Shown here piece by piece: positions 8,513 through 16,542 of a stretch of DNA of 33,303 nt (positions within the stretch are counted from its first letter, which is position 1; each line of letters starts with the position of its first letter). Origin of the DNA: Alphaproteobacteria bacterium (GTDB lineage Bacteria; Pseudomonadota; Alphaproteobacteria; SHVZ01); assembly GCA_016869375.1 (NCBI GenBank), contig VGEH01000040.1:1-33303 (forward strand), read 5' to 3'. The notes under the pieces are model-generated. The model was not told the origin of the DNA. It did no database searches and was given only the letters and a program-made list of their open reading frames with translations. Both the position numbers and the translations under genes were made by a program.

Positions 8513-9729
8513 GCCGCGACGGCAACACCCGAGCGCGCAAGGGCGCGCTCGGCCGGCGTGCGGTCATCCATCGGCCATTGCAGCAGGAAGGCGATGAGGC
8601 CGATCGCGATCAGCCCGATCCAGGCGGCACCGTAATTGCCGGTGAGGTCGAAGACGAAGCCGCCGAGCATGACGCCGGCGAAGGACCCGACCTGGTGGCT
8701 CAGGAAGACGAAGCCGTAGAGCGTACCGAAATGCTTGAGGCCGAAGACGCGGCCGACCAGACCGCTGACCAGCGGCGCCACCGTGAGCCAGAGGAAGCCC
8801 ATCGCCGCGGCGAAGATCAGCACCGATGTCGGGCTCGCCGGCACGGCGAGGAAGGCGACAATCGCGATCGTGCGCAGCAGGTAGACGAGCGCGAGCAGTC
8901 GCTTCTGGCTGTAGCGCGCGCCGAGCAGGCCGGCGGCATAGGTGCCGAACGTGTTGCAGAGGCCGATCAATCCCAGCGCCGCGGCGCTCAGAGTCGCCGG
9001 CAGCCCGCACAGCGCCAGGTATGACGGCAGGTGCACGTTGATGAACATGAGCTGGAAGCCGCAGGCGAAGAACGCCACCGTCATCGCGATGTAGCCGGGA
9101 TGGGTGAAGGCCTGGCGCAGCGCCTCCGAGACCGTCTGCGAATCCTCCGGGGCCGGCGTCGCGGTCACACGCGCCGCCTCCTCCCTCATCGGCAGCGCCA
9201 GGAACACCATCGCCGCGCCGATGGCGGCGAAGACGAAGAGCGCCTCGCGCCAGCCGATGCCGTCGATCAACCCCTGCGTCACCGGCGCCAGCACCAGGGT
9301 ACCGAGCGAGCCCAGCGCCGCGACGGTACCGACCGCCTGGCTCCGCTTCTCCGGCGCGACCGCGCGCGAAACCGTGCCCATGACGATGCCGAGCCCCGTG
9401 CCGGCAATGCCGATGCCGACGAGGAGCCCGGCACCGAGATCGAGCGCCAGCGCGCTTTCGGCCGAGGCGGCGATGGCGAAGCCGGCCGCCAGCACCAGCG
9501 CCGACCCGGCCAGCACCGGCCGCGTGCCGTAGCGGTCGGCGAGCATGCCGATGAAGGGTTGGCTCAATCCCCAGATCAGGCTCTGCATCGCCGCGGCGAA
9601 GCTGAAGGCGACCGCCGAGATGCCGATCGCCGCCATCGGCGCCATGAACAGCCCGAAGCTCTGCCGGAGCCCCGAGGTGATCGAGAGAATGACCGTCGCC
9701 AGGATCAGCAGGAGGAGCACGCGGCGCAT
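8509..9729 (-). CDS. Major facilitator superfamily (MFS) transporter
   Basis: This is a 406-residue inner-membrane transporter with about twelve hydrophobic segments. The loop between helices 2 and 3 carries MFS motif A (GMLADRYGTRPVL, about residues 61-73), and helix 5 carries the GIGIAGTGLGIVMG type of motif. The N-terminus SITSGLRQSFGLFMAPM resembles MFS proteins that carry monocarboxylates or small anions, but the substrate is not readable. The start at 9729 is the only good ATG. It is transcribed divergently from a TetR regulator 47 bp away, with a palindromic operator between them. That makes it the probable target of that repressor, in an efflux or uptake switch. Confidence 0.9.
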   Translation of the reverse strand: MRRVLLLLILATVILSITSGLRQSFGLFMAPMAAIGISAVAFSFAAAMQSLIWGLSQPFIGMLADRYGTRPVLAGSALVLAAGFAIAASAESALALDLGAGLLVGIGIAGTGLGIVMGTVSRAVAPEKRSQAVGTVAALGSLGTLVLAPVTQGLIDGIGWREALFVFAAIGAAMVFLALPMREEAARVTATPAPEDSQTVSEALRQAFTHPGYIAMTVAFFACGFQLMFINVHLPSYLALCGLPATLSAAALGLIGLCNTFGTYAAGLLGARYSQKRLLALVYLLRTIAIVAFLAVPASPTSVLIFAAAMGFLWLTVAPLVSGLVGRVFGLKHFGTLYGFVFLSHQVGSFAGVMLGGFVFDLTGNYGAAWIGLIAIGLIAFLLQWPMDDRTPAERALARSGVAVAA

Positions 9730-9743
9730 GGGAGGGCCTTGCC

Positions 9744-9759
9744 TACACAGGTCTGTGTA
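9744..9759. promoter_or_regulatory. Palindromic operator between MFS and TetR genes
   Basis: TACACAG (9744-9750) and CTGTGTA (9753-9759) form a perfect 7-bp inverted repeat around GT. The site lies in the 47-bp gap between the divergent MFS (start 9729) and TetR (start 9777) genes. This is where a TetR-family repressor would bind to control both. Size and symmetry fit TetR operators; binding itself is inferred. Confidence 0.7.
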
Positions 9760-9776
9760 AGTACCTTGCGAGCGTC

Positions 9777-10427
9777 ATGGCGGGCGATCAAGGAAAAACT
9801 GCACAGGTCGGTGTACCGACGGCGCGGGAAGCCGCGTCCGAGGCGATGCGCGCGCGCATCCTCGAAACCACCGACCGCCTGTTCTATCGCCAGGGCATCC
9901 GCGCCATCGGCGTCGACACGGTCGCGGCCGAGATCGGCATCAGCAAGCGCACGCTCTACAATTATTTCCCGTCGAAGGACGCGCTGGTCGTGGCTTACCT
10001 GGAACGCCGCTTCGCGCCGCTGCCGGAATCCGACCAGCCGCCGGCCGAGCAGATCCTCGATGCCTATGACCGCGTCGGCAAGCTCTTCGACATCGGCGCG
10101 CTGCGCGGCTGCCCCTTCGTCAACGCGGTCACCGAGCTTGCGGACCCGACGCACGAAGCGGCCCGGATCGCCATCGCCTTCAAGGAGCGCCGCCGGCTCT
10201 GGTTCCGCGACCTGCTGACCAAAGCCAAGGCCAAGGATGCCGACAGCCTCGCCGGCCAGCTCCAGGTCCTGCTCGACGGCGCCATCATCCAGATGCTGGT
10301 GCGCAACGACGCCGGCATGGCCGCCGTCGCACGCAGGGCGGCCGAGACGCTGCTCGCCGCCGCCGGGGTGAAGCTCGGCCTTAAGCGACCGAGCGCTTCG
10401 GCGCCTCGGCCTTCGCGACGCCGCTGA
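9777..10427 (+). CDS. TetR/AcrR-family transcriptional regulator
   Basis: This 216-residue protein has an N-terminal DNA-binding domain. MRARILETTDRLFYRQGIRAIGVDTV is followed by the helix-turn-helix AAEIGISKRTLYNYFPSKDAL (about residues 50-70), which is the TetR signature. The C-terminal part should bind a small ligand. I keep the ATG at 9777 although its ribosome site is weak. The next ATG at 9846 would leave almost nothing before the first helix of the domain. The gene is divergent from the MFS transporter and probably represses both. A second operator-like sequence falls inside its first codons. The last 47 bases overlap the convergent aminotransferase gene and give a basic tail (RPSASAPRPSRRR) that is unlikely to be conserved. 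Confidence 0.9.
   Translation: MAGDQGKTAQVGVPTAREAASEAMRARILETTDRLFYRQGIRAIGVDTVAAEIGISKRTLYNYFPSKDALVVAYLERRFAPLPESDQPPAEQILDAYDRVGKLFDIGALRGCPFVNAVTELADPTHEAARIAIAFKERRRLWFRDLLTKAKAKDADSLAGQLQVLLDGAIIQMLVRNDAGMAAVARRAAETLLAAAGVKLGLKRPSASAPRPSRRR
9800..9815. promoter_or_regulatory. Second, imperfect copy of the TetR operator inside the regulator's 5' coding region
   Basis: TGCACAGGTCGGTGTA matches the operator at 9744-9759 at 14 of 16 positions, including the central CACAGGTC. The two copies are 56 bp apart start to start. Two spaced sites would allow cooperative binding or a roadblock just inside the regulator gene. Alternatively the true regulator start lies downstream (ATG at 9846), which would make both sites intergenic. 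Confidence 0.5.
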
Positions 10428-11592
10428 GATAGTTCATCGCCGCCTGAGCGCCGCCCTCTGTGTGCGGCACGCCGGCGATGGCGAGGCCCATCTCGACGCC
10501 GGCGAGCGTGCCCATCAGCATCAGGTCGTTGAAGCTGCCGAGATGGCCGATGCGGAAGACCTTGCCGGCGACCTTGGTCAGGCCCGCGCCGAGCGAGAGG
10601 TCGTAGGCGGCCAGCGTCTTCTTGCGGAACTCGTCCGCATTGTGGCCGGTCGGCATCAGCACCGCGGTCAGCGAGCTCGAATACTCCGCCGGATTGACGC
10701 AGAGGATCTCGAGCCCCCAGGTGCGGACCGCGCGCCGCGTCGCCTCGGCGTGGCGGTCGTGGCGGGCGAAGACATTCGCCATCCCCTCCTCCATCAGCAT
10801 GTCGATGGCTTCGGCGAGGCCGTAGAGGAGATTGGTCGCCGGCGTGTAGGGGAAGTAGCCGGTCTTGTTCGCCGCCAGCATCGTCGACCAGTCCCAGTAG
10901 CTGCGCTGCGACTTGGAGGTCTTGTGCGCAGCGAGCGCCTTGGCGCTGATCGCGTTGAAGGAGAGGCCGGGCGGCAGCATCAGCCCCTTCTGCGAGCCGG
11001 CGACGGTGACATCCACTCCCCATTCGTCGTGGCGGTAGTCGATCGAGGCGAGCGAGGAGATGGTGTCGACCATGAAGAGCGCCGGATGCTTCGCGGCGTC
11101 GATCGCCTTCCTGACCTCGCCGACGCGCGTGGCAACGCCGGTCGAGGTCTCGTTATGGACGACCATGACCGCCTTGATCGCATGCACCTTGTCCTCGGAA
11201 AGGCGCGCCTCGACCTGCTTCGGATCGACGCCCTGGCGCCAGTCGCCGGGAACGAAATCGACCGTGAGCCCGACGCGCTCGGCGAGCTCGCGCCAGAGCG
11301 TGGCGAAATGCCCGGTCTCGAACATGAGCACGCGGTCGCCGGGCGAGAGCGTGTTGACGAGCGCCGCCTCCCAGGCCCCGGTGCCGGAAGCCGGGTAGAT
11401 CACGACATCGGATTTGGTGCCGAAGATCGGCTTGATCTCGGTCAGCACCTTGCGCCCGAGCACGCCGAACTCAGGCCCGCGATGGTCGATGGTCGGGTTG
11501 TCGATGGCGCGAAGGATCCGGTCGGGGACGTTGGTCGGGCCCGGGATCTGCAGGAAATGACGGCCGCTCGGGGCGTTGCTCAGCTTGACCAT
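10381..11592 (-). CDS. Class V aminotransferase, serine/alanine-glyoxylate aminotransferase family
   Basis: This 403-residue PLP enzyme is expected to transfer an amino group from serine or alanine to glyoxylate, giving glycine. Motifs are the N-terminal IPGPTNVPDRILRAI and TIDHRGPEF, the phosphate-side YPASGTGAWEAAL, NETSTGV, VDTISSL with the PLP-ring Asp (D176) and AGSQKGLMLPPG with the Schiff-base lysine K202. The start at 11592 is preceded by a purine-rich site. It is divergent from a large FAD/Fe-S dehydrogenase whose relatives oxidise 2-hydroxyacids such as glycolate or lactate. A joint role in glycolate/glyoxylate handling is plausible. The amino donor cannot be told from sequence. The aspartate-specific relative BhcA has a different N-terminus. 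Its 3' end overlaps the TetR gene by 47 bp. Confidence 0.88.
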   Translation of the reverse strand: MVKLSNAPSGRHFLQIPGPTNVPDRILRAIDNPTIDHRGPEFGVLGRKVLTEIKPIFGTKSDVVIYPASGTGAWEAALVNTLSPGDRVLMFETGHFATLWRELAERVGLTVDFVPGDWRQGVDPKQVEARLSEDKVHAIKAVMVVHNETSTGVATRVGEVRKAIDAAKHPALFMVDTISSLASIDYRHDEWGVDVTVAGSQKGLMLPPGLSFNAISAKALAAHKTSKSQRSYWDWSTMLAANKTGYFPYTPATNLLYGLAEAIDMLMEEGMANVFARHDRHAEATRRAVRTWGLEILCVNPAEYSSSLTAVLMPTGHNADEFRKKTLAAYDLSLGAGLTKVAGKVFRIGHLGSFNDLMLMGTLAGVEMGLAIAGVPHTEGGAQAAMNYLSGVAKAEAPKRSVA

Positions 11593-11655
11593 GGTTCCGC
11601 TCGCTCGGGGTGAGGGGTAATCTTACGGCCGGAGCGAGGTCGGAGAAAGGCGCAT

Positions 11656-14547
11656 ATGGGGATGAATGGCGGCAGCGGCGGCGGATCGCGGCTGGAAACG
11701 CGGCTCAGGCGCGAGCTGCGCGGAACCGTCCTGTTCGGCGCCGCCGATCGCGGCCGCTACGCGACCGATGCCTCGATCTACCAGATCGACCCCGTCGGCG
11801 TGGCGATCCCGGTGGATGAGGAAGACGCAAAGACCGCCATCGCGATCGCGGTCGAGGAAGGCGTGCCGGTGCTGTCGCGCGGCGCCGGCACCTCGCAATG
11901 CGGCCAGACGGTCGGCGCCGCCCTGGTGATCGACAATGCGCGCCACCTCAACAAGGTCATCGATTTCGACAAGGGATCGGCCAGCGTCGTGGTGCAGCCC
12001 GGCATCGTGCTCGACCATCTGAATGCCTTCCTGCGCCCGCACGGGCTCTGGTTTCCGGTCGATGTCTCGACCAGCGCGCAAGCGACGATCGGCGGCATGG
12101 CCGGCAACAATTCCTGCGGCTCGCGCTCGATCCGCTACGGCAACATGGTGCACAACGTCGCCGGCATCGACGCGCTGCTCGCCGACGGCACCGAGGCACA
12201 TTTCGGCGAGATCGGCGGCAATCTCGCCGGCCTCTCCGGCCCGCCCCGCTTCGTCGACCTGATCGAGCGCGTGCGCGCCATCGCCGCGCGCGAGGCGGAC
12301 GAGATCGAGGCGCGATATCCGAAGCTGCTGCGCCGGGTCGGCGGCTACAATCTCGAGACCGTCAAACCGGCCGGCCATAACCTCGCGCATCTGCTGGTGG
12401 GTTCCGAAGGCACCCTCGCCTTCTCGCGCCGGCTTCATCTAAAGCTCTCGCCGCTGCCGAAGCACCGGACCCTGGGCGTTGTGCACTTCCCGACCTTCTA
12501 TCAGGCGATGAAGCTGACCCAGCACATCGTCAAGCTGGGCCCGACCGCGGTCGAGCTGGTCGACCGCACCATGATCGACCTGGCGCGCCAGAACCCGGCC
12601 TTCGCTTCCACGGTCGCACAGTTCCTGAAAGGCGAACCGGACGCGATCCTGCTGGTCGAGTTCGCCGGCGACGAGCGCGAGGAGCAGATCCGCAGGCTGA
12701 AGGATCTCGTCGCGCTGATGGGCGATCTCAGCCTGCCCGGCAGCGTCGTCGAGATCGTCGACCCCAATCTGCAGAAGGATACCTGGGAGGTCCGCAAGGC
12801 GGGCCTCAACATCATGATGTCGATGAAGGGTGACGGGAAGCCAGTCAGCTTCATCGAGGATTGCGCCGTACCACTCGAGCATCTCGCCGAGTACACGCGG
12901 CGCCTGACCGAGGTGTTCGAGAAGAACGGCACCAAGGGCACCTGGTACGCGCATGCCTCGGTCGGCTGCCTGCATGTGCGCCCGATCCTCAACATGAAGA
13001 CCGAGGACGGCCCAAAGAAGATGCGCGCCATCGCCGAGGAGGCCGCCGCCTTCGTGCGCGAGTACAAGGGCGCCTATTCCGGCGAGCATGGCGATGGGCT
13101 GGTGCGCTCGGAGTGGATCGCGCCCTTCTTCGGCCCGCGCCTGACCAGGGCTTTCGAGGAGATCAAGGATCTCTTCGACCCGAAGGGCCTGATGAACCCC
13201 GGCAAGATCGTGCGGCCGTCGCGCATGGACGACCGCTCGCTCTTCCGCTTCGGCCCGCGCTACCAGCCGCTTCCCTTCACGCCGGCGCTCACCTGGCCGG
13301 ATGCCGGCGGCTTCGCCGGCGCAATCGAGATGTGCAACAACAACGGCCATTGCCGGAAATTCGATGCCGGCACCATGTGCCCTTCCTATCGCGCGACGGG
13401 CGAGGAACAACACCTGACGCGCGGCCGCGCCAACACCTTGCGCCTCGCGCTCTCCGGCCAGCTCGGCCGCGATGCGCTGACCTCGGATGCCGTCTACGAG
13501 ACCATGGATCTCTGCGTCTCATGCAAAGGCTGCAAGCGCGAATGCCCGACCGGCGTCGACATGGCACGGATGAAGGTCGAGTTCCTGCATCACTACCGCA
13601 AGCGCCACGGCCTCAGGCTCTTCGATCGCCTCGTCGCCTATCTGCCGCGCTATGCGCCTTTCGCCTCGAAGCTGCGCGGACTCCTGCATCTGCGCGACCG
13701 CATCCCGGCGCTGGCGCGTCTCTCCGAACAATGGTTCGGTTTCAGCGCGCGGCGCCGGCTGCCCGAATGGAGCGCGCGGCCCTTCCACGGCGAGACCGCT
13801 CCCGCCTCCGACGCGCTGCGCGTCGTTCTTCTCGTCGACACCTTCAATCGATGGTTCGAACCTGAGAACGCGCGTGCCGCGGTCGCGGTGCTCAAGGCGG
13901 CCGGCTATGACGTGATCGTCGCCGGCGAGGAAGCGGGCCCGCCACTCTGCTGCGGCCGCACTTTTCTTGCTGCCGGCCTGGTCGACGAAGCGCGGCGCGA
14001 GGCGCATCGGCTCATCGAGACGCTGAAGCCGCATCTCGCCGACGGGCTGCCGATCGTCGGGTTGGAGCCGTCCTGCCTCTTCACGCTCCGCGACGAGGTG
14101 GATGCGCTGCTGCCGCGCGAGGAATCCTCGCTGCTTGCCGGCAAGGCGATGCTGTTCGAGGAGTTCCTTAGCCGCGAGCAGGCGGCCGGCCGCGCCAAGC
14201 TTTCACTGAAGTCGCTGCCCGAAGCCAAGGCCCTCGTGCACGGCCACTGCCATCAGAAGGCGTTCGACGCCTTCAAGCCGACCCTGGCGTTGCTCAAGCA
14301 GATTCCCGGCCTCGACGTCCAGGCGATCGAGTCGAGCTGCTGCGGCATGGCCGGATCATTCGGCTATGCCGCCGAGCATTACGACGTCTCGATGAAGATG
14401 GCCGAGCTGTCGCTGCTGCCCGCGGTGCGCGCCGGCGGCGACGCCCTGCTCGTCGCCGACGGCACCTCCTGCCGCCACCAGATCGCCGACGGCGCCGGCC
14501 GCGAGGCCGTGCACATCGCGCGAGTGTTGCAGAAAGCTCTCGTCTAG
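11656..14547 (+). CDS. FAD-binding and Fe-S-binding 2-hydroxyacid dehydrogenase (fused GlcD-GlcF/YdiJ type)
   Basis: This 963-residue fusion has an N-terminal FAD-binding PCMH domain (LSRGAGTSQCGQTVG, then GLWFPVDVSTSAQATIGGMAGNNSCGS in short conserved pieces, residues about 70-160). It continues with a FAD-oxidase C-terminal domain ending near SGEHGDGLVRS and FDPKGLMNPGKIV. The rest is a GlcF-like Fe-S part with C560-x5-C-x7-CP, then C620-x2-C-x2-C-x3-CP and two CCG repeats (LCCGRTF, SSCCGMAG). Such proteins oxidise D-lactate, glycolate or D-2-hydroxyglutarate and pass electrons to the respiratory chain or a cytochrome. The start at 11656 follows GAGAAAGG. The neighbouring aminotransferase uses glyoxylate, so glycolate oxidation is one reasonable reading, though D-lactate and D-2-hydroxyglutarate remain open. 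The end overlaps the aldo/keto reductase gene in CTAG. Confidence 0.92.
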   Translation: MGMNGGSGGGSRLETRLRRELRGTVLFGAADRGRYATDASIYQIDPVGVAIPVDEEDAKTAIAIAVEEGVPVLSRGAGTSQCGQTVGAALVIDNARHLNKVIDFDKGSASVVVQPGIVLDHLNAFLRPHGLWFPVDVSTSAQATIGGMAGNNSCGSRSIRYGNMVHNVAGIDALLADGTEAHFGEIGGNLAGLSGPPRFVDLIERVRAIAAREADEIEARYPKLLRRVGGYNLETVKPAGHNLAHLLVGSEGTLAFSRRLHLKLSPLPKHRTLGVVHFPTFYQAMKLTQHIVKLGPTAVELVDRTMIDLARQNPAFASTVAQFLKGEPDAILLVEFAGDEREEQIRRLKDLVALMGDLSLPGSVVEIVDPNLQKDTWEVRKAGLNIMMSMKGDGKPVSFIEDCAVPLEHLAEYTRRLTEVFEKNGTKGTWYAHASVGCLHVRPILNMKTEDGPKKMRAIAEEAAAFVREYKGAYSGEHGDGLVRSEWIAPFFGPRLTRAFEEIKDLFDPKGLMNPGKIVRPSRMDDRSLFRFGPRYQPLPFTPALTWPDAGGFAGAIEMCNNNGHCRKFDAGTMCPSYRATGEEQHLTRGRANTLRLALSGQLGRDALTSDAVYETMDLCVSCKGCKRECPTGVDMARMKVEFLHHYRKRHGLRLFDRLVAYLPRYAPFASKLRGLLHLRDRIPALARLSEQWFGFSARRRLPEWSARPFHGETAPASDALRVVLLVDTFNRWFEPENARAAVAVLKAAGYDVIVAGEEAGPPLCCGRTFLAAGLVDEARREAHRLIETLKPHLADGLPIVGLEPSCLFTLRDEVDALLPREESSLLAGKAMLFEEFLSREQAAGRAKLSLKSLPEAKALVHGHCHQKAFDAFKPTLALLKQIPGLDVQAIESSCCGMAGSFGYAAEHYDVSMKMAELSLLPAVRAGGDALLVADGTSCRHQIADGAGREAVHIARVLQKALV

Positions 14548-15527
14548 GCGGCGGATGGCGGTTTCGGCGGGCCGGCGCCGACCAGGCCGACGCCGAGCAG
14601 ATGACCGAACAAGTCGATCAGCTTCTGGCGGTCGGCCGCCGGCAGCGGCGGCTTGTTCAGCGAGGCGACGTTCGCCTCCATGTGATGGACATCGCCGGTG
14701 CCGAACAGCACCACGTCGTTCCCCGGCTCGTAGCGGGCAAAACGATAGGCGGCATCGGTCAGGCTGTCGGCTCCGCCCTTGTGGATCAGGAAGCCCAGCG
14801 GGTTCGGATCGTCGGCGAGCGCCTTCGACACCAGCCCCGCCGCTGCCAGCTCCTTCATCCCCGCCGCGACGCGCTCGGGCCTGGCGAAGATACTGCGGAC
14901 CGCAAACATCACCAACGTCCCGATCCGCTTCGCCATCGCGCCCGGCAGCACGGCCTTGCGCGCATGCTGGTGCATCATGTGGAAGGCCAGCATCGCCGTA
15001 TCCCAGTGGTCGTCCTTGACCGCTCGGCTCAGCATCTCAGCCTTGTGATCGCGTGCCGCTCCCTCGGTGATGCCGAGGAAACGGAACTTGCCCTTCCGCT
15101 GCTCCAGTCGGAGTGCCGGGACGATGGTCTCGACCGCGTAGTCGTAGTCGACGGCGCGGACGCCATGGAGCTGGAACACGTCAACATGGTCGGTCTTGAG
15201 CAGTCGAAGGGAGTTCTCCAGGCTGGCGATCACCTTCTCCGGCGGCAGCCGCGCATCGCCGTCGATGATGTTGGCCTTTGTGGTGATGACCACGCGGTCG
15301 CGCACGCCGGCGAGGCCCTGGCCGACCACGCCTTCGGTGCCGTAGGCAGCTGCCGTATCGAACAGCGTAACGCCGAGATCGAAGGCCCGCTTCACAAGCG
15401 CGACGGCTTCGGCCTCGGACTTGCCGGTGGCGAGCCCGAGGCGCGAGAAGCCGCCGCAGCCGAGGCCGGCGACGCCGACCTTGAGACCGGTACGGCCGAG
15501 CGTGACAGTGTCCATGGAACCATCCAA
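14544..15527 (-). CDS. Aldo/keto reductase
   Basis: This 327-residue NADPH-dependent (beta/alpha)8-barrel oxidoreductase has all four catalytic residues. D57 and Y62 lie in FDTAAAYG, K84 in ITTKANI and H121 in FQLHGV. The N-terminal LGRTGLKVGVAGLGCGGFSRLG is typical of the family. The carbonyl substrate is unknown. Two starts are possible, 15527 (MDGS) and 15515 (MDTVTLG). The second begins where homologues usually begin, and the GGATGG in front of it could act as its ribosome site. It is convergent with the 2-hydroxyacid dehydrogenase and divergent from the SMP-30 gene. Confidence 0.9.
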   Translation of the reverse strand: MDGSMDTVTLGRTGLKVGVAGLGCGGFSRLGLATGKSEAEAVALVKRAFDLGVTLFDTAAAYGTEGVVGQGLAGVRDRVVITTKANIIDGDARLPPEKVIASLENSLRLLKTDHVDVFQLHGVRAVDYDYAVETIVPALRLEQRKGKFRFLGITEGAARDHKAEMLSRAVKDDHWDTAMLAFHMMHQHARKAVLPGAMAKRIGTLVMFAVRSIFARPERVAAGMKELAAAGLVSKALADDPNPLGFLIHKGGADSLTDAAYRFARYEPGNDVVLFGTGDVHHMEANVASLNKPPLPAADRQKLIDLFGHLLGVGLVGAGPPKPPSAA

Positions 15528-15535
15528 AGTGGGGA

Positions 15536-15562
15536 GCGGAAGCAGGGTCGTTCCTCTTCCGC
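15536..15562. promoter_or_regulatory. Inverted repeat in the aldo/keto reductase - SMP-30 divergent region
   Basis: GCGGAAG (15536-15542) and CTTCCGC (15556-15562) are exact reverse complements with a 13-base spacer. They sit in the 76-bp gap between the two divergent starts. This could be an operator for both genes. The arms are short, so chance is not excluded. Confidence 0.3.
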
Positions 15563-15603
15563 CCTCAAGGCAAGCCCTGCCGAACCAAGACGGAATTCAA
15601 ACC

Positions 15604-16542
15604 ATGTGGCAGCCGAACGAACGCTACCCCGATCCCGCCGTGCGCGCGCTCGACCAGTCCTTCGCCAAGTACAAGGTGACGCTGGCCTCGGTCGAGCGCC
15701 TCTATACCGGCTGCCGCTGGTCGGAAGGGCCGGTCTGGTTCGGCGACGGCCGCTATCTCCTTTGGAGCGACATCCCGAACAACCGCATCCTGCGCTGGGA
15801 CGAGGAGACGGGCGCCGTCTCGGCCTTCCGCAAGCCGGCGAACAACGCCAACGGCAATACGCGCGACCGCCAGGGACGGCTGGTCACCTGCGAGCATGAC
15901 TCCAGGCGCGTGACGCGCACCGAGTATGACGGCTCGATCACCGTGCTCGCCGACTCCTATGACGGCAAGAAGCTGAACTCGCCGAACGACGTGGTGGTGA
16001 CGTCGGATGGCTCGATCTGGTTCACCGATCCGCCCTTCGGCATCCTGGGTTACTACGAAGGCCACAAGGACGAATCCGAGCTCGAGCCGGCGGTCTATCG
16101 CATCGACGGCAAGACCGGGAAGCTCGCCAAGATCGCCGACGATATTCCCGGCCCCAACGGGCTCGCCTTCTCGCCCGACGAGAAGCTGCTTTACGTCGTC
16201 GCCTCGCGCGACGCGCCCAACCGCACGATCCGCGCCTACGAGGTCAAGTCGGGCGGCAAGCTCGGCAAGGGCAAGGTGCTGATCGACGCCGCCGGCGGCT
16301 CGCCCGACGGCTTCCGCGTCGATATCGACGGCAATCTCTGGTGCGGCTGGGGCATGGGGACGCCCGAGCTCGACGGCGTGCGGGTCTTCTCGCCGCAGGG
16401 CCAGCCGATCGGCCATATCGACCTGCCCGAGCGCTGCGCCAATGTCTGCTTCGGCGGACGCTACCGGAACCGGTTGTTCATGGCGGCGAGCCACGGCCTC
16501 TACGCGCTCTACGTGAACACCCAGGGTGTCGCCGGTGGCTGA
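15604..16542 (+). CDS. SMP-30/gluconolactonase/LRE family protein
   Basis: This 312-residue six-bladed beta-propeller is of the type that hydrolyses sugar lactones using a bound divalent metal. Visible family residues are WSEGPVWF (metal-ligand Glu), SPNDVVVTSDGSIWFTDPPFG (Asn and Asp ligands, about residues 125-145), PNGLAFSPDEKLLYV and the last metal Asp in SPDGFRVDIDGNLW. There is no signal peptide, so it is probably cytoplasmic. The ATG at 15604 gives the expected N-terminus; upstream in-frame sequence is not protein-like. Its end overlaps the D-Ala-D-Ala dipeptidase gene by 17 bp, so the two are cotranscribed. The lactone substrate is unknown. Confidence 0.9.
   Translation: MWQPNERYPDPAVRALDQSFAKYKVTLASVERLYTGCRWSEGPVWFGDGRYLLWSDIPNNRILRWDEETGAVSAFRKPANNANGNTRDRQGRLVTCEHDSRRVTRTEYDGSITVLADSYDGKKLNSPNDVVVTSDGSIWFTDPPFGILGYYEGHKDESELEPAVYRIDGKTGKLAKIADDIPGPNGLAFSPDEKLLYVVASRDAPNRTIRAYEVKSGGKLGKGKVLIDAAGGSPDGFRVDIDGNLWCGWGMGTPELDGVRVFSPQGQPIGHIDLPERCANVCFGGRYRNRLFMAASHGLYALYVNTQGVAGG

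Noticed and set aside
10381-11592. BhcA (aspartate-glyoxylate aminotransferase of the beta-hydroxyaspartate cycle).
   Set aside because: The N-terminal and active-site stretches differ from what I recall of BhcA, and none of BhcB, BhcC or BhcD is nearby.
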